Shown piece after piece: positions 34,068 through 44,324 of a stretch of 64,000 nt of DNA. The DNA comes from Charina bottae (taxonomy: Eukaryota > Chordata > Lepidosauria > Squamata > Charinaidae). The translations under genes were made by a program, and so were the position numbers. Each line of letters begins with the position of its first letter. The stretch's first letter is position 1. Location of the stretch: contig JALMGJ010000006.1 in NCBI GenBank assembly GCA_023362775.1, positions 56,689,001 through 56,753,000 on the forward strand, in the 5' to 3' direction. Below the pieces are notes generated by a model. That model saw nothing but the letters and a program-made list of their open reading frames with translations, was not told the DNA's origin and searched no databases.

Positions 34068-35123
34068 ATGGAAGAAGTGGAGAAGAAAGCACTCAACACA
34101 TTCCAGGGAACGGTGCCCACCCACTGGTTTAGGTATGTGGATGACACCTGGGTCAAAATCAAGGCCCAGGAAGTACAGGCCTTCACGGACCATATAAACA
34201 CTATAGATGCCAACATTAGCTTCACCAGAGAAGACACCAAGGACAACAGACTGGCATTCCTAGACTGTGAAGTCCTCATTGGGACCGGTGGCAAGCTAGA
34301 AATAGGGATCTACAGGAAACCCACACACAGAGATCAATATCTGATGTTTGACTCCCACCATCCACTGCAGCACAAACTAGGAGTCATCAGGACATTGTCA
34401 CACAGAGCAGAAACCATCCCCACCTCCATGGATTCCAAAAAGAATGAAAATCAGCACCTGAGAACAGCCCTGAAGGCCTGTGGATATCCAAATTGGGCCT
34501 TCACCAAATCTAAATCTACCAGACCTAAAACAGCGACAGATAGGGCTGAGACTCAGAGTAAACGAAAGAACCTGGTCATTCCCTACATGGCTGGCGTGTC
34601 TGAAAAGATAAAACGGATATTTGGCAAACACCACATACCTGTATATTTCAAACCCACCAACACACTGAGACAGAGGCTTGTACACCCCAAAGATCAAACT
34701 CCAAAACACAAGAAAAGCAATGTAGTTTATGCAATCCAGTGCAGTGAGGAGTGCTCTGAACTCTACATTGGAGAAACCAAACAACCTATGTACAGGAGGA
34801 TGGCCCAACACAGGAGAAATAACACCACAGGACCAGAGTCAGCAGTTTATCTTCATCTAAAAGAAAAAGGACACTCATTTGAGGACATTAATGTTCACAT
34901 TTTAGACAGAGAAGATAGGTGGTTTGAGAGAGGGGTCAAGGAATCCATTTATGCCAACTTGGAAAATCCTTCCTTGAATAGAGGTGGGGGCCTCAGGCAC
35001 AAACTCTCCCCCATCTTCCTCCCCGTTTTGTCTTCTGTGCCTAGGAAGATTAAGACCATTTCAGAAGCTCAACAGCAGCATGGTGATTTTAACGACCCTC
35101 CTTTAGATGATAAAAGGACTTAA
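34068..35123 (+). CDS. Penelope-like ORF: RT end plus GIY-YIG endonuclease (right)
   Basis: Inverted twin of 32927-33982, also 351 codons from the shared Met. The coding homology starts a little earlier, at NPIVANLY (about 34046), an RT motif before YVDD. Visible differences from the left copy are Ser for Phe in the TSMDSKK stretch and Val for Leu in SNVVYAIQ. The longer frame starting at 33756 runs through the antisense of the left arm and is not a real N-terminus. Confidence 0.9.
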   Translation: MEEVEKKALNTFQGTVPTHWFRYVDDTWVKIKAQEVQAFTDHINTIDANISFTREDTKDNRLAFLDCEVLIGTGGKLEIGIYRKPTHRDQYLMFDSHHPLQHKLGVIRTLSHRAETIPTSMDSKKNENQHLRTALKACGYPNWAFTKSKSTRPKTATDRAETQSKRKNLVIPYMAGVSEKIKRIFGKHHIPVYFKPTNTLRQRLVHPKDQTPKHKKSNVVYAIQCSEECSELYIGETKQPMYRRMAQHRRNNTTGPESAVYLHLKEKGHSFEDINVHILDREDRWFERGVKESIYANLENPSLNRGGGLRHKLSPIFLPVLSSVPRKIKTISEAQQQHGDFNDPPLDDKRT

Positions 35124-35207
35124 AAATTACATCTCAATATAACCATGACCTAGCCCCAGGTGTAAGGTCACACAGCTACCTAGGAACATATTTAGGATTC
35201 CCTTACC

Positions 35208-35262
35208 AACTTTGCTCAGACTGAAGAAGCTCCTTGGATAAGGAGCGAAACGTTTCCACTAA
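35208..35262 (+). ncRNA. Hammerhead-like ribozyme motif, right arm
   Basis: CTGAAGA (35221-35227), a 7-bp stem II GCTCCTT/AAGGAGC with GGAT loop (35229-35246), then GAAA-C (35247-35251) and a GTT cleavage-type triplet. Stem III would be the minimal self-complementary ACGT, and stem I could form from CTCA-GA with TC and a TGAG-like stretch. One extra A (35228) breaks the consensus core. Penelope-like elements are known to carry hammerhead ribozymes in their terminal regions, and the position here fits. Confidence 0.42.
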
Positions 35263-35518
35263 GAAAATAGAAATCCAGTTGACATGATTCAAGCTACAGA
35301 CAATTCCACCTGGATGACTGAGAACCTTCATAGACATATTCAACTGATACACCAACTGCGTCGCTTCCTAGAAGGAAATGATCTTGAAACTACTGTTCAC
35401 ATACCAGTGACCCCCGACTTAACAATTACAATACACTGTATGTAGAGCTGCCATTGTGTCTTGTTCAGAAATTTCAAGTAGTATAAAACTCATCCGGTTG
35501 GACTCTGAATGAAGTCAT

Positions 35519-35764
35519 GAGAGCCATTTTGGTCTAGTGGTTAAGGTGCTGGGCTAGAAACCAGGAGACTGAGAGTTCTGGTCCTGCCTTAGGCACAAAA
35601 GCCGGCTGGGTGACCTTGGGCCAGTCACTCTCTCTCAGCCCAACTCACCTCACAGGGTTGCTGTTGTGGGGAAAGTAGGAAGAGGAAGGAATATTGGGTA
35701 TGTTCGCCGCCTTCAGTTATTTATAAAAATAATTAAGGTGGGATAAAAATTAAATAAATAAATA
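35519..35764 (+). mobile_element. tRNA-derived SINE with L2-type tail
   Basis: The head GAGAGCCATTTTGGTCTAGT has an A box and a B-like GAGAGTTCTGGTCC. The body includes GCCGGCTGGGTGACCTTGGG and CTCACCTCACAGGGTTG. The tail is TTCGCCGCCTTCAGTTATTT then AAATAAATAAATA, typical of L2-mobilised SINEs. It is a full unit. Confidence 0.8.
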
Positions 35765-36259
35765 TTGCATCTTTCTGTATAACCTCCCTCTGTCCATGCT
35801 TTTTGAGATCACCTGAACAGATTCAGGTTGAACCTTTTCTGTAGGTGCCCCAGTTCTTTAGAATGATTGCTCAGTTAAGGGGCCTATCCTCTTTGTTAGT
35901 TTATTTCAAACAGCTTCTAACCCACCCCCCTCCACTTTAAAGAAGCTTTTAATGGTTGGTTTTATTTGTAGTTGTAGTGTCTCTTATTTTGACTATTTTG
36001 TTTGTATGTCATGAGATTGCCGTAATTGGTGGTATAATAAATTGTAAAAATAAGTAAAATCACAAGCTATAATGCTAAACATACTTCTATATTAAAATAA
36101 CACAGAGAATCAATGCTTTCAGCAAGAGGTGCAATTTACCTCAAATAAATGCACTATTTGAGAGACACGGCTTTTTTAGACATTTATGCCCACCCTTGGA
36201 GAAAGAGTCGCCTGTGCACCATAGTGTCATTCGTAGTTCAACCGGCTGCTTTCTAACAG

Positions 36260-37333
36260 TTGAAGGCGACTCACGCTTATAATTCATCACATACATACAT
36301 GTTTCTTCTTTTTTCACTTTCAGGGAAGATCCATGAAAGAGTATCAAATATTACTTACAGTATTTATTTCTGCACCACCTACAGCAGACTGGAATGGTAT
36401 TGCTACTCTGTGATTATACTCTGCCTTTTAGTTTTGCTAATAGGATTTCTGGGGAATGCATTCACACTGTTCTACTGTATTTATACTGTGAAATCATGGA
36501 CCAGTAGCAGTATATTTTTGTTCAACCTGGCCTTGTGCGATTTCGCTTGGATCCTCTTGACTCCCTATACAGTTTATTACCAACTACACAACCAAGCAAA
36601 CTGTTCTTCCCAAGTATTCTGCCAATTCCAAAGAACATTCTTTGACATTAATATCTATGGAAGCATTTACTTTCTCACACTGATCAGCTTTGACCGGTAT
36701 ATAAGTGCTGCCCATCCCATACATTCTTTAAAATTTTGGAATAAGAGCAAAGCTACCCTCTGCACCATTACTGCCTGGATTTTCATTTTGATAGAGTCCA
36801 TTCCAGACTTTTACTATACATTTGTGGTCCAAAAGCAAACGGAGTCTGCAGCTTGCCTGGAAACAATCGGGGAACCCCTGTACTTTGTGGTGCCTTTTAC
36901 AGTTGTCAGAGTCCTATTTGGATTCCTCATTCCCATTACTGTAATCTTTACATGCTACACACTGACCCTTAAAGCCTTGCGGAAAATGAAAAAAGGCCAG
37001 CAGAGCAGGAACAGTATTATAAAGCCCTTAGTGTTGGTTTTATCTGCAATGATTGTTTTTGCTGTAGCATTTATTCCTTACCACACCATGATGACGGCAG
37101 TACTAATTTTCAGAATGAAAAACCAACTCACCTCGGAGAATATAAGCCTGGTATTTACCATGTATAAGCTCACTGAAATCATTTGCACTATCAGTAGTTG
37201 CCTAAACCCTGTCATTTTTATGCTTACAAGTAAGAAATTCCAAGAAAAACTCAAAACTATAAAGTGCTCCCTTAAACAGAGATGGCTTTGCTGCCAATCA
37301 CACAAAGTGGGCAATACTACAGTTGAACTTTGA
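36260..37333 (+). CDS. P2Y/succinate-receptor-like class A GPCR, nested in TMEM117 intron
   Basis: Intact 357-residue seven-transmembrane receptor. TM1 holds GN (residues 65-66) and TM2 LALCD (D94). C121 at the top of TM3 can pair with C199 in loop 2. SFDRY gives the G-protein-coupling DRY (145-147), W173 marks TM4 and P225 TM5. TM6 has FIPYH (P273), as in P2Y-type receptors, and TM7 has NPVIF (316-320), a variant of NPxxY. Glycosylation sites include N30-I-T. The ORF Met is at 36260, but a strong acceptor (36310-36323) suggests the start comes from a separate upstream exon, as in SUCNR1. It resembles SUCNR1, OXGR1 and P2RY1, but I cannot name the orthologue. The ligand is unknown, probably a nucleotide or carboxylate. 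It lies antisense to TMEM117. Confidence 0.85.
   Translation: MKATHAYNSSHTYMFLLFSLSGKIHERVSNITYSIYFCTTYSRLEWYCYSVIILCLLVLLIGFLGNAFTLFYCIYTVKSWTSSSIFLFNLALCDFAWILLTPYTVYYQLHNQANCSSQVFCQFQRTFFDINIYGSIYFLTLISFDRYISAAHPIHSLKFWNKSKATLCTITAWIFILIESIPDFYYTFVVQKQTESAACLETIGEPLYFVVPFTVVRVLFGFLIPITVIFTCYTLTLKALRKMKKGQQSRNSIIKPLVLVLSAMIVFAVAFIPYHTMMTAVLIFRMKNQLTSENISLVFTMYKLTEIICTISSCLNPVIFMLTSKKFQEKLKTIKCSLKQRWLCCQSHKVGNTTVEL
36310..36323 (+). promoter_or_regulatory. Probable splice acceptor of the GPCR coding exon
   Basis: A run of pyrimidines (TTTCTTCTTTTTTCACTTT) ends in CAG at 36321-36323, right before codon 22-23 of the ORF. Receptor homology starts downstream of it, so the first 21 codons may be intron rather than protein. 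Confidence 0.6.
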
Positions 37334-37849
37334 TATATACAGCCATGGGTGGATATTTGCAGAGAACATGGCTATTAGCTCACAGTTTCTTTTCTTTTGA
37401 TCATCTTTCTGAGACAGATGGAAGCCTATCAGCAAACTTCAGAAAGTCAGAGCACCATTCCACAAATGGTGAGCTAGCAAACTTGACCAGGGAATACTTA
37501 TTATTCAAAGGTACTAACTTTCTCCAAAATGTTTAAGTCCAAGCAACTGATTCGAAAACTGTGGTATATCATTTCTGGAAAAAATGCATTTTCATTCCTT
37601 TTTTCATGTTAAACTGATGCTATGGGATAATTTATGCCTCAACATTGATTAAAGAAAAGTTTTATGGAAGATCTGGATGCATGCTAGGATTTTTAAATTA
37701 GATGAACTAGTAAATGATAACATTGCCTTTTTAGTATATTTTCTGTTAAAAGATAAATACTATTTGTCAATTGCCACGTACTGGCAGTATTTATAATTAC
37801 AACATCTATTGACATCAGCATTTAGACAGGAGGCATTTTCAGCCTCAGA
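37334..37849 (+). other. Probable 3' UTR of the GPCR
   Basis: No repeat and no further ORF of note. An ATTAAAG-type signal is at about 37648, and the exact transcript end is unknown. Confidence 0.4.
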
Positions 37850-38480
37850 GGCACACAAGTTATTAGAAGGGATCATTAAATCCTATATCAAAAAAACCCA
37901 CAATCAATAAATATATGTTAACAGTAAATCAATTTGATATGCAAAGTTTAAAGACTGAATGGAATAAGGAACTGGAGACCCCCATTTTGTCTAAAAATGG
38001 AAAATATTTTAACATTAATGCCAGAAGCCTCACTAGATCTCAGGTTATGAATTTACCACAAATATAATACTTTGGACTTACTGGTCCCCACTGCACTTGT
38101 ACAGAAAAGGGATGAGTGAATTATGTTACTGAAGATGCAACTAGAATAATGCTTCATTAAAATACATGTTTTTGCTATATTATATTATATTATATTATAT
38201 TATATTATATTATATTATATTATATTATATAAATTTGACTTTGAGACAAAGTTTAATATTTATGGCTGCACACATTCTTTTGAAGTACATATTTACTTGC
38301 ATGGAAACTGACAGCTGGGTAACAGAAATGGATTCTCCATGCCCTTATTATAACCAAGAGATTAATTCTTCAACATTGGAAAGACAAATACTAATTGGAA
38401 TAAAGACCTGATGTTACTTGCAACTCATGGATGAGTTTCCTATAGATGAAAATTATGCATGGATGATTGTAATGAAATAT
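37850..38480 (+). mobile_element. L1-clade LINE ORF2 fragment
   Basis: One frame gives YWSPLHLYRKGMSELCY, R-C-N and NNASLKYMFLL, the Zn-knuckle-like region at the C-terminus of L1 ORF2, with stops at the usual decay rate. Another frame has MAAHILLKYIFTC. It aligns to the opposite-strand copy at 15718-16430. A (TATAT)n run has expanded inside it. Confidence 0.62.
38172..38230. repeat. (ATATT)n microsatellite
   Basis: About eleven pentamer units inside the L1 relic. Confidence 0.95.
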
Positions 38481-38848
38481 ATCTTTTACTGAAACTGCTA
38501 TGTTAAAAAAATTATATATATAATCAATATATCTCATTATAGCATCTTTTTCTTTTTTATTGTTTGTTATTTTTATTTTTTCCTTTGGGCCATATTGGGG
38601 TGTATATTAGGTTTGATAATGAGACTTAAGAATATTTAACTTTTTGGAAAAATTATATTTTAAAAATAAGCAGTAAAAAAGTTTATTGGAAAATATGGGC
38701 AGAAGTTGGGATTTTAAATCAATTGACGTTAATCAATTGTGACTTTAAATCAATTATTATGTATTTATTATTTTAAGGATTTTCCCAGACTTCAAATCAA
38801 ATTTGATCATCCTAGAAGTGGCAGTATTTTCAACTTAAGCATTTTTTA

Positions 38849-39665
38849 ATGGCTCAACATGGGCCAGATACTTTGGCCGCTTCAAAGGAACCTGAGATAC
38901 TTTCATATTTGATGGAATCCATGACAGAAATTAAACCCACAACATATCTTTATCAAAACCTCAAGAAAATGTTTGAAGTTGATATTACTGGGATATGTCA
39001 AACATGGACTAAAGAATTAGAATCTCTGATAATGCTCCATCAATGGCTGCATATCCTTAAAAACGTTAAAATTGTATTGACAGACTTAAGATTAAAGCTA
39101 TTTTGTTTTTTAAAAAATTGTATTTAGAGTACACTGGCCTTTAATTAAATATGGTAATTATGTTGAATTATATACCAAAACATTGGAACCTGATGGTCTA
39201 CTGTATAAGGAATTGTGGTTTTACTGGGCATGTGGACGTGGCTGAAAAAATCATATTGAGAAATTGGAATAGTGATATTATTCCACACAACAAGGATCAG
39301 CTTTTGGAAATGTGTAACTTATGTATTGTGGAAAAAGCAGTATTTTTTACTAATCAAAGGATTAAGCAATATATTCTTTGGCACAGATTTTATATTTTAC
39401 AATAAAACAGTGGTATTAGGTAATTTTTTTTTTAATCTGACTATAATATACTACTATAACCAGTGACACTAAGTTTAACATATATGTTAGATCTTTAGTT
39501 TCAACCGTAACCCTTTAGTATTGTAATTTGTTAAATTTTGTTAGTTTTTTTCTTATCTTTTTAATTTTTAATTTTTTAATTTCTTTGTTTAGTTTAATTT
39601 TGCTATTGTGTATTCTGGTCATTTGTCTATATTTTGTTATCTTCTAAAATAAAGAAAAATGTTTG
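38849..39665 (+). mobile_element. Probable second L1-clade LINE 3' end
   Basis: Decayed ORF2-like pieces (WTKELES, then FRVHWPLIKYG and ELWFYWACGRG in one frame) are followed by a T-rich 3' UTR ending in CTAAAATAAAGAAAAATG (about 39650). A further L1-type A/T tail (ATTAAATAAATAAAGCC) follows at about 39757-39775. Confidence 0.45.
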
Positions 39666-39824
39666 GGGGAAAATTCATGTATGTAATGGATATATCATAT
39701 TGCATTGTTTTTTATTTTTGTTTTTTATTATTTTTTCTTTCTTTTCTTTCCTCTTTTATTAAATAAATAAAGCCAAAAAAGTACAAAGTACAAAAAATAT
39801 TAAAGTACAAAGACACCACACTGT

Positions 39825-40185
39825 CAGCAAAAGTTCATGTTGTCAAGGCCATGGTTTTTCCAGGTATAATGTGGCTGTGAAAGCTGGACCATCAGAAATG
39901 CCAAAGAAAAATAGATGCTTTTGAATCAATTTTTGAGAATCCCTTGAACCACATATACAACAAATAATTCAATACTCGATGATGTAAAACCATATTGGAA
40001 GCAGTAATAATGAAACTAAAGCTTTAATGTTTTGCACATATAATGCAAAGTTAAGAGTCACTGGAGATGACCTTGATGCTTAGAAAAATGGAAGGCATTT
40101 GAGAAAGGGGCAAACAGAAGATTAGGTGGCTATGTACAATCACTGACGAGATAAGCAGGAGCTTAAAGAAAATATGAAATAGTAT
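39825..40185 (+). mobile_element. Old BovB LINE fragment
   Basis: Matches the post-RT part of BovB with many changes: TGGTTTTTCCAGGTATAATG, GTGAAAGCTGGACCATCAGA, GCTTTTGAATCAATTTTTGAG, AAGGGGCAAACAGAAGATTA. It corresponds to about 61650-61990 of the young copy (opposite strand). The frame is destroyed. It shows an earlier wave of the same family. Confidence 0.7.
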
Positions 40186-40766
40186 AAAAATAAATCAACA
40201 CACTGTAGAAACCTATCACATATTTGCTATAAAGCCTCACATAAAGTGCCCTGAACATCTAAGGAAAAGTGGGGAAAATATAAAGGAAGGAAGGCTAAGT
40301 AGTCCTTTGGTCATTAGCTCTTCTCTCCAGCCAAAAGAAATATTTTAAAGTTATTTAAATATATTATAAAGATACATTGATTCACCAAGGCTACAGGAGA
40401 TAATGTTTCTAAGATCAAATATATGAATACTCCATGAGACAAGTTCAAATGCCAAAGTGAAACTTTATATTGGACACAGAAAGTACCAGTACATTTATAG
40501 CAGAATTATAATTTAGCTGATCTAGAGCTCTCACATGGCAAGGCTTGGATCTTCTTACCAGCTCTTGCAAAACACATCTTGGTACACAGGCTAGGAAAAA
40601 GTTGTATTGGAGCAGCATTATTTACAGTCTTCAAATTATTATTGTTGTTGTCGTCATTTAGAAATAGATTCTGTACCATTTCTATGCCTGGCAATGGCTG
40701 GACCATGGCCATTGCTGTTGAAGGCTAGGGCTTGCAAAAGAATGACATGAAATTCAGGATAGTTTT

Positions 40767-41822
40767 TTTTTAATTATTTATTTATTTATTTTCTATCCCA
40801 CCTTTATTTATTTATTTATTTATTTATTATTGTATTTATACCCCACCTATCCCCTCCCTAAGCGGGATGTTATTTATGTTTATAAATAACTCAAGGCGGC
40901 GAACATACCTAATACTCCTTCCTCCTCCTCTTTTCCCCACAACAACAACCCTGCAAGGTGAGTTGAGCTGAGAGTATGTGACTGACCCGAGGTCACACAG
41001 CCGGCTTTCATGCCTAAGGCAGGACTAGAACTCACAGTCTCCTAGTTTCTAGCCCGTTGACTTTTAACCCAGGGCTTCCCAAACTGTGTGTCGCAACACA
41101 ATACTGTGTCGCCTGGGGGCCACAAGTGTGTCGTGCAAGAACCTGGAAGCGCTGATGGTGCACCGCCGCCGTGCGCAGCAGTGCGCTAGCAGCGGCGGGC
41201 CATCAGTGCTTCCAGGTTCCAGGATGCTGCCGCTGCCGCCACGGCGCACAAAAACTCGAAAGTGCGGCAGCAGCTCGCAAAAAAGCCTCGGATCACCGCA
41301 AAATGTGACAGGGGGGCGCCCTGGGTGGAAAATATCTGCGCTGATCAGCTGTGTGGCTGGGAGGCAGAGGCGCGCCTCCTCCCCGCCACAGCTGATTTGC
41401 GCGGATATTTTCCACCCCGGGGCACCCCCACCGTCACTTTTTGCATGATCCGAGGCTTTTTCGCCTCGCGACTGCAGCTTTTCTTGGCAGAGGCAAGGCA
41501 AGGCAGGGCAGGGCAGCTGTGGGGCGGGGCGGGGCAGGGCAAGGCAGGGCAGGGCAACCCTGCCCAAGGCGGAAGCCAATCACGTGGGCCGGGGTTTCCA
41601 CCCAGGAGCCAATCGCGTGGGCCAGGGGTGGGGTTTCCATCCGGGAGCCAATCGCATGGGCCGAGGGGCAGGGTTTCCACACGGGAGCCAATTGCGTGGG
41701 CCAGGGGGTGGGGAGCCCTGTTATTACTGTGTCGCGAAATGATACACGTCTAAAAGGTGTGTCACCAACATGAAAAGTTTGGAAAGCTCTGCCTTAACCA
41801 CTAGACCAAACTAGTTCTCTCT
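40767..41822 (-). mobile_element. tRNA SINE (L2-type tail) split by a hAT element
   Basis: Minus-strand SINE of the same family as 35519-35764. The tail with (TTTA)n is at 40767-40860 and the body at 40880-41069 (AAGGCGGCGAACATACCTAA, GGTCACACAGCCGGCTTTCA). The head resumes at 41800-41822 (ACCACTAGACCAAACTAG). The interruption at 41070-41791 falls in the A box. Confidence 0.85.
41070..41791. mobile_element. hAT non-autonomous element, 722 bp, GC-rich core
   Basis: Ends CAGGGCTTCCCAAACTGTG and ...AAAAGTTTGGAAAGCTCTG. Flanks are TTTTAACC and CCTTAACC (6 of 8 match). Subterminal TGTGTCGC and GTGTCGCGAAATGATACACG blocks are as in the sister copies. The core contains a long imperfect inverted repeat (about 41265-41470) and a minisatellite of GGGAGCCAATCGCGTGGGCC type, four units (about 41570-41715). 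The long ORFs here are by-products of GC richness. It is the largest family member. Confidence 0.85.
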
Positions 41823-41930
41823 TTTCAGATGAAATACTGGCTTAAGTGAAACTGAGTAACAGGAGGGGGTTGGGAAAATCAGGCATGCAGTATATAAAGT
41901 TTATTTGTGATCCAGTTTGATTTACTTATA

Positions 41931-42124
41931 CAGGTAGTTCTTGTATAGCGACCATAATTGGGATCAGCAACTTGGTTGTTAAGTGAAACATCATATTTTA
42001 CAATTTTACTTCAGCTTTCCATTGGTTTACCAACCTGCGAAGGTCGTAAATGTGAGGACTGGTCACAAAATTACTTATTCATTGCTGTCATAACTGCAAA
42101 CAGTCGCTAAGCAAGAACTACCTG
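41931..42124. mobile_element. Mariner/Tigger-like MITE
   Basis: Starts CAGGTAGTTCTTGTATAGCG and ends CGCTAAGCAAGAACTACCTG, TIRs of about 20 bp, flanked by TA on both sides (41929-41930, 42125-42126). It has the same end type as 15134-15573. Confidence 0.8.
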
Positions 42125-43116
42125 TAGTTGCCTAGTTATAGGTCAAATACATTCTACATGCTTTGCCACATATGGAATATGTGTTGCTTCATCTAAAAAC
42201 AGAGAGCATGATTTTATCATAAACTGTATACCACCCAATCGAATAAATTTCTGCCAATATGTATAGAAAAAAAACCTTTCTTGAGCAATCCTATCTCAAA
42301 ACCTGAGCACTCTGTTGAATCTAAATTCCTAGAAATGAAGGGAGACATCTGCACATCTCTATTCTCTTCTTGACCCATGCTTACTTAAAACACACATACA
42401 CACACAGCAAACCAGGAAAGGAAAAATATGTAGACCAACAAAATGGCTCGTCTAAATATCATACAGATTTGTTAACGTGGAGATAGGTTGAAGGGGGCTT
42501 AGGAGTTTGCTGTTTCCAAGCTCTTCCATAAGTCTCCCAGCTAACCCTCCCCAGATTCCTTTTTGGACATTCTAACATTTAGTCATTATAAGCAGCCAAC
42601 CTTGAAAAACTAATGGGAAGGGAGGGAAGGAGATGTCATTTTCTCACTTCAATGATGGAACTGATACTAGAAGCAGGAAAATAATCTATCCAATGTACCT
42701 TGGAAGGCTGTCTCAGGAACACAGTATGGAAGACTTTATTGAAAGACTCTTGCTGACTTTAACAACACAGTCACACAAGGGAATGAGCCACACATTTGGG
42801 AATGAGATGATCCTGATACTATATATCCAAACACTCAATGTCTTGTCCCCAATCACAAGACAGAAATTCCAGATGTTAGAAAACATAACAAGGCAAAAAA
42901 AAGTTAATGTCCTCTTCAGTACACTGTGAACAATGTAGGTAGAAAAATGGGATATTAATAATTAGATATTATTATTACCATCATCCAAACAGATTAGGTT
43001 CTGTAGTGCAGTATATTCCACTGAACCATTGTCAAGGACTCTGCTGCATTTTTATTTAACTAAAAGTGTTAAACAGCAACATCACAGAAACGCTTTTAGC
43101 ACATTTTGGGACTTAC
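42125..43116 (-). other. TMEM117 intron, nothing else seen
   Basis: AT-rich. The ORF at 42633-42929 has no recognisable domain. Confidence 0.5.
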
Positions 43117-43393
43117 CAAATAAACGCTGATGGAAGAGAAACTTGCCAGTTATAAGTCCCACGAGGATGGCAAGTAGCCACAAAGACACTTTTAAAAACT
43201 TCCAACCATCTCCATCAGGATATTTATTTGCTATGAAGGAAAAGCAGTTTCCAACAACAATGACGTTTGCTTCCGTTCGGCTGTGGGATACTGGATCTTC
43301 AGCAAATATTAAAAAATTAAAGAAGATCACTAGGTAGGCCACAATTAAGCGAGACCACGGATGCTGGAAGTAGTAGCGGAAATCTTTTTCCAT
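43117..43393 (-). CDS. TMEM117: TMEM117 first coding exon
   Basis: The exon spans 43117-43411, with acceptor TTTCTGTGTGCAG and donor GTAAGT from 43116. The start ATG is at 43393, in good context (A at -3, G at +4). It gives 92 residues plus one base: MEKDFRYYFQHPWSRLIVAY ... FLFHQRLFG, nearly identical to other vertebrate TMEM117. Membrane segments lie at about residues 16-31 (LIVAYLVIFFNFLIF) and 67-84 (VSLWLLAILVGLITGKF). EANVIVVGNCFSF lies between. The ORF continues upstream to 43432 only because the intron happens to be open there. The single trailing G joins the exon at 25913-26045. Confidence 0.95.
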
Positions 43394-43411
43394 TCTCAAA
43401 TGCTTCAATTC

Positions 43412-44321
43412 CTGCACACAGAAATAAAGCATAGGAATATTCCGTTATATTCTTAAACTCAGGAAGCTACATTAATTTCCTTCTCTTTCCCCAAAGCCTT
43501 TTTCCTTTAGCAGGCCTCAGAACCAGCTGTCCATTTCAACCCAATTTCTCACCAAATGGTGATTTATTAAACACATTGTTGCTCCCAAGTCCTGGCCAAA
43601 CCCGATAGTAGGAATAAACGGAACCTCTATATAAATGTACATTTTCATTTGTTAGGCAAAACAGAGACTGGAAAGTCTGGAGGAGAAAACTGTTTCTTTT
43701 CCCCAAATACCCACCTAAACCCTACACTTGTCTATCCAAAAACCAGCTTTTGAATTAACCAATAGAATATAAGCACATAAAAACAGATGGTGTATGCAGT
43801 GTTCATTCATAATTCTATTTTGTCTTCTGCATTAACTGTGTCCAAATTCTTAGACAAAAAAACATGGGTAAAGTCGCAGTGGAATTAGTGGGCCCTAAAA
43901 TATTTGTAACTAACTTGTTCAGCTGAAAAAAAGGTGTATAACTAGCTTTCTGTAACATTTGGGCCAATATTCAGGTAAACGTAGTAATATACTGTACTCA
44001 AATTCAGTACAACTCTTAGTGGTAATATGGACACGACTATGCAGTTTTCTTGGAAACAACATGGAAGTGATATCCCATTTTCTTCTTCCAGGATGTTATT
44101 CAACTTCAGAGTAGCCTACAGCCCTGATGGTCTTCTACTGAAGGTCTTCCCAAGCCCAAACCTGCCTAGCTTCCAAAACTCAGAAAGCTACCTGCTGCCA
44201 CCTCCCTACGGCAACTATTTTAAAAAATCTCCAATAAGTTCATACAGATGAAGTTTCAATTTCCTTTCCTTGGCCTGATTAATTGGCTACAACCATATAT
44301 ATTTGTGCCTTCAAATCCAGG
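43412..44321 (-). other. TMEM117 first intron, no feature
   Basis: AT-rich. The ORF at 44027-44251 lacks a recognisable domain. Confidence 0.5.
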
Positions 44322-44324
44322 GAG

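Larger units (their letters stand above)
32751..35338. mobile_element. Palindromic head-to-head Penelope-like composite
   Basis: Two Penelope-like copies face each other: left arm 32751-33990 (minus strand) and right arm 34060-35338 (plus strand), with a 69-bp AT-rich spacer. The arms are over 1.2 kb and differ at only a few visible bases (two amino-acid changes). The whole unit is flanked by the direct repeat TTCAACTGATACA (32737-32749 and 35339-35351), so it inserted as one piece. The right arm carries 48 extra nt at its 3' end (to CTTCATAGACAT), which the left arm lacks. Both are 5'-truncated within the RT. Confidence 0.92.

Noticed and set aside
41064..41773. Several long ORFs on both strands (up to 171 codons)
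   Set aside because: They lie inside the GC-rich hAT element. Low-complexity Pro/Leu/Gly composition and overlap on all frames indicate chance.
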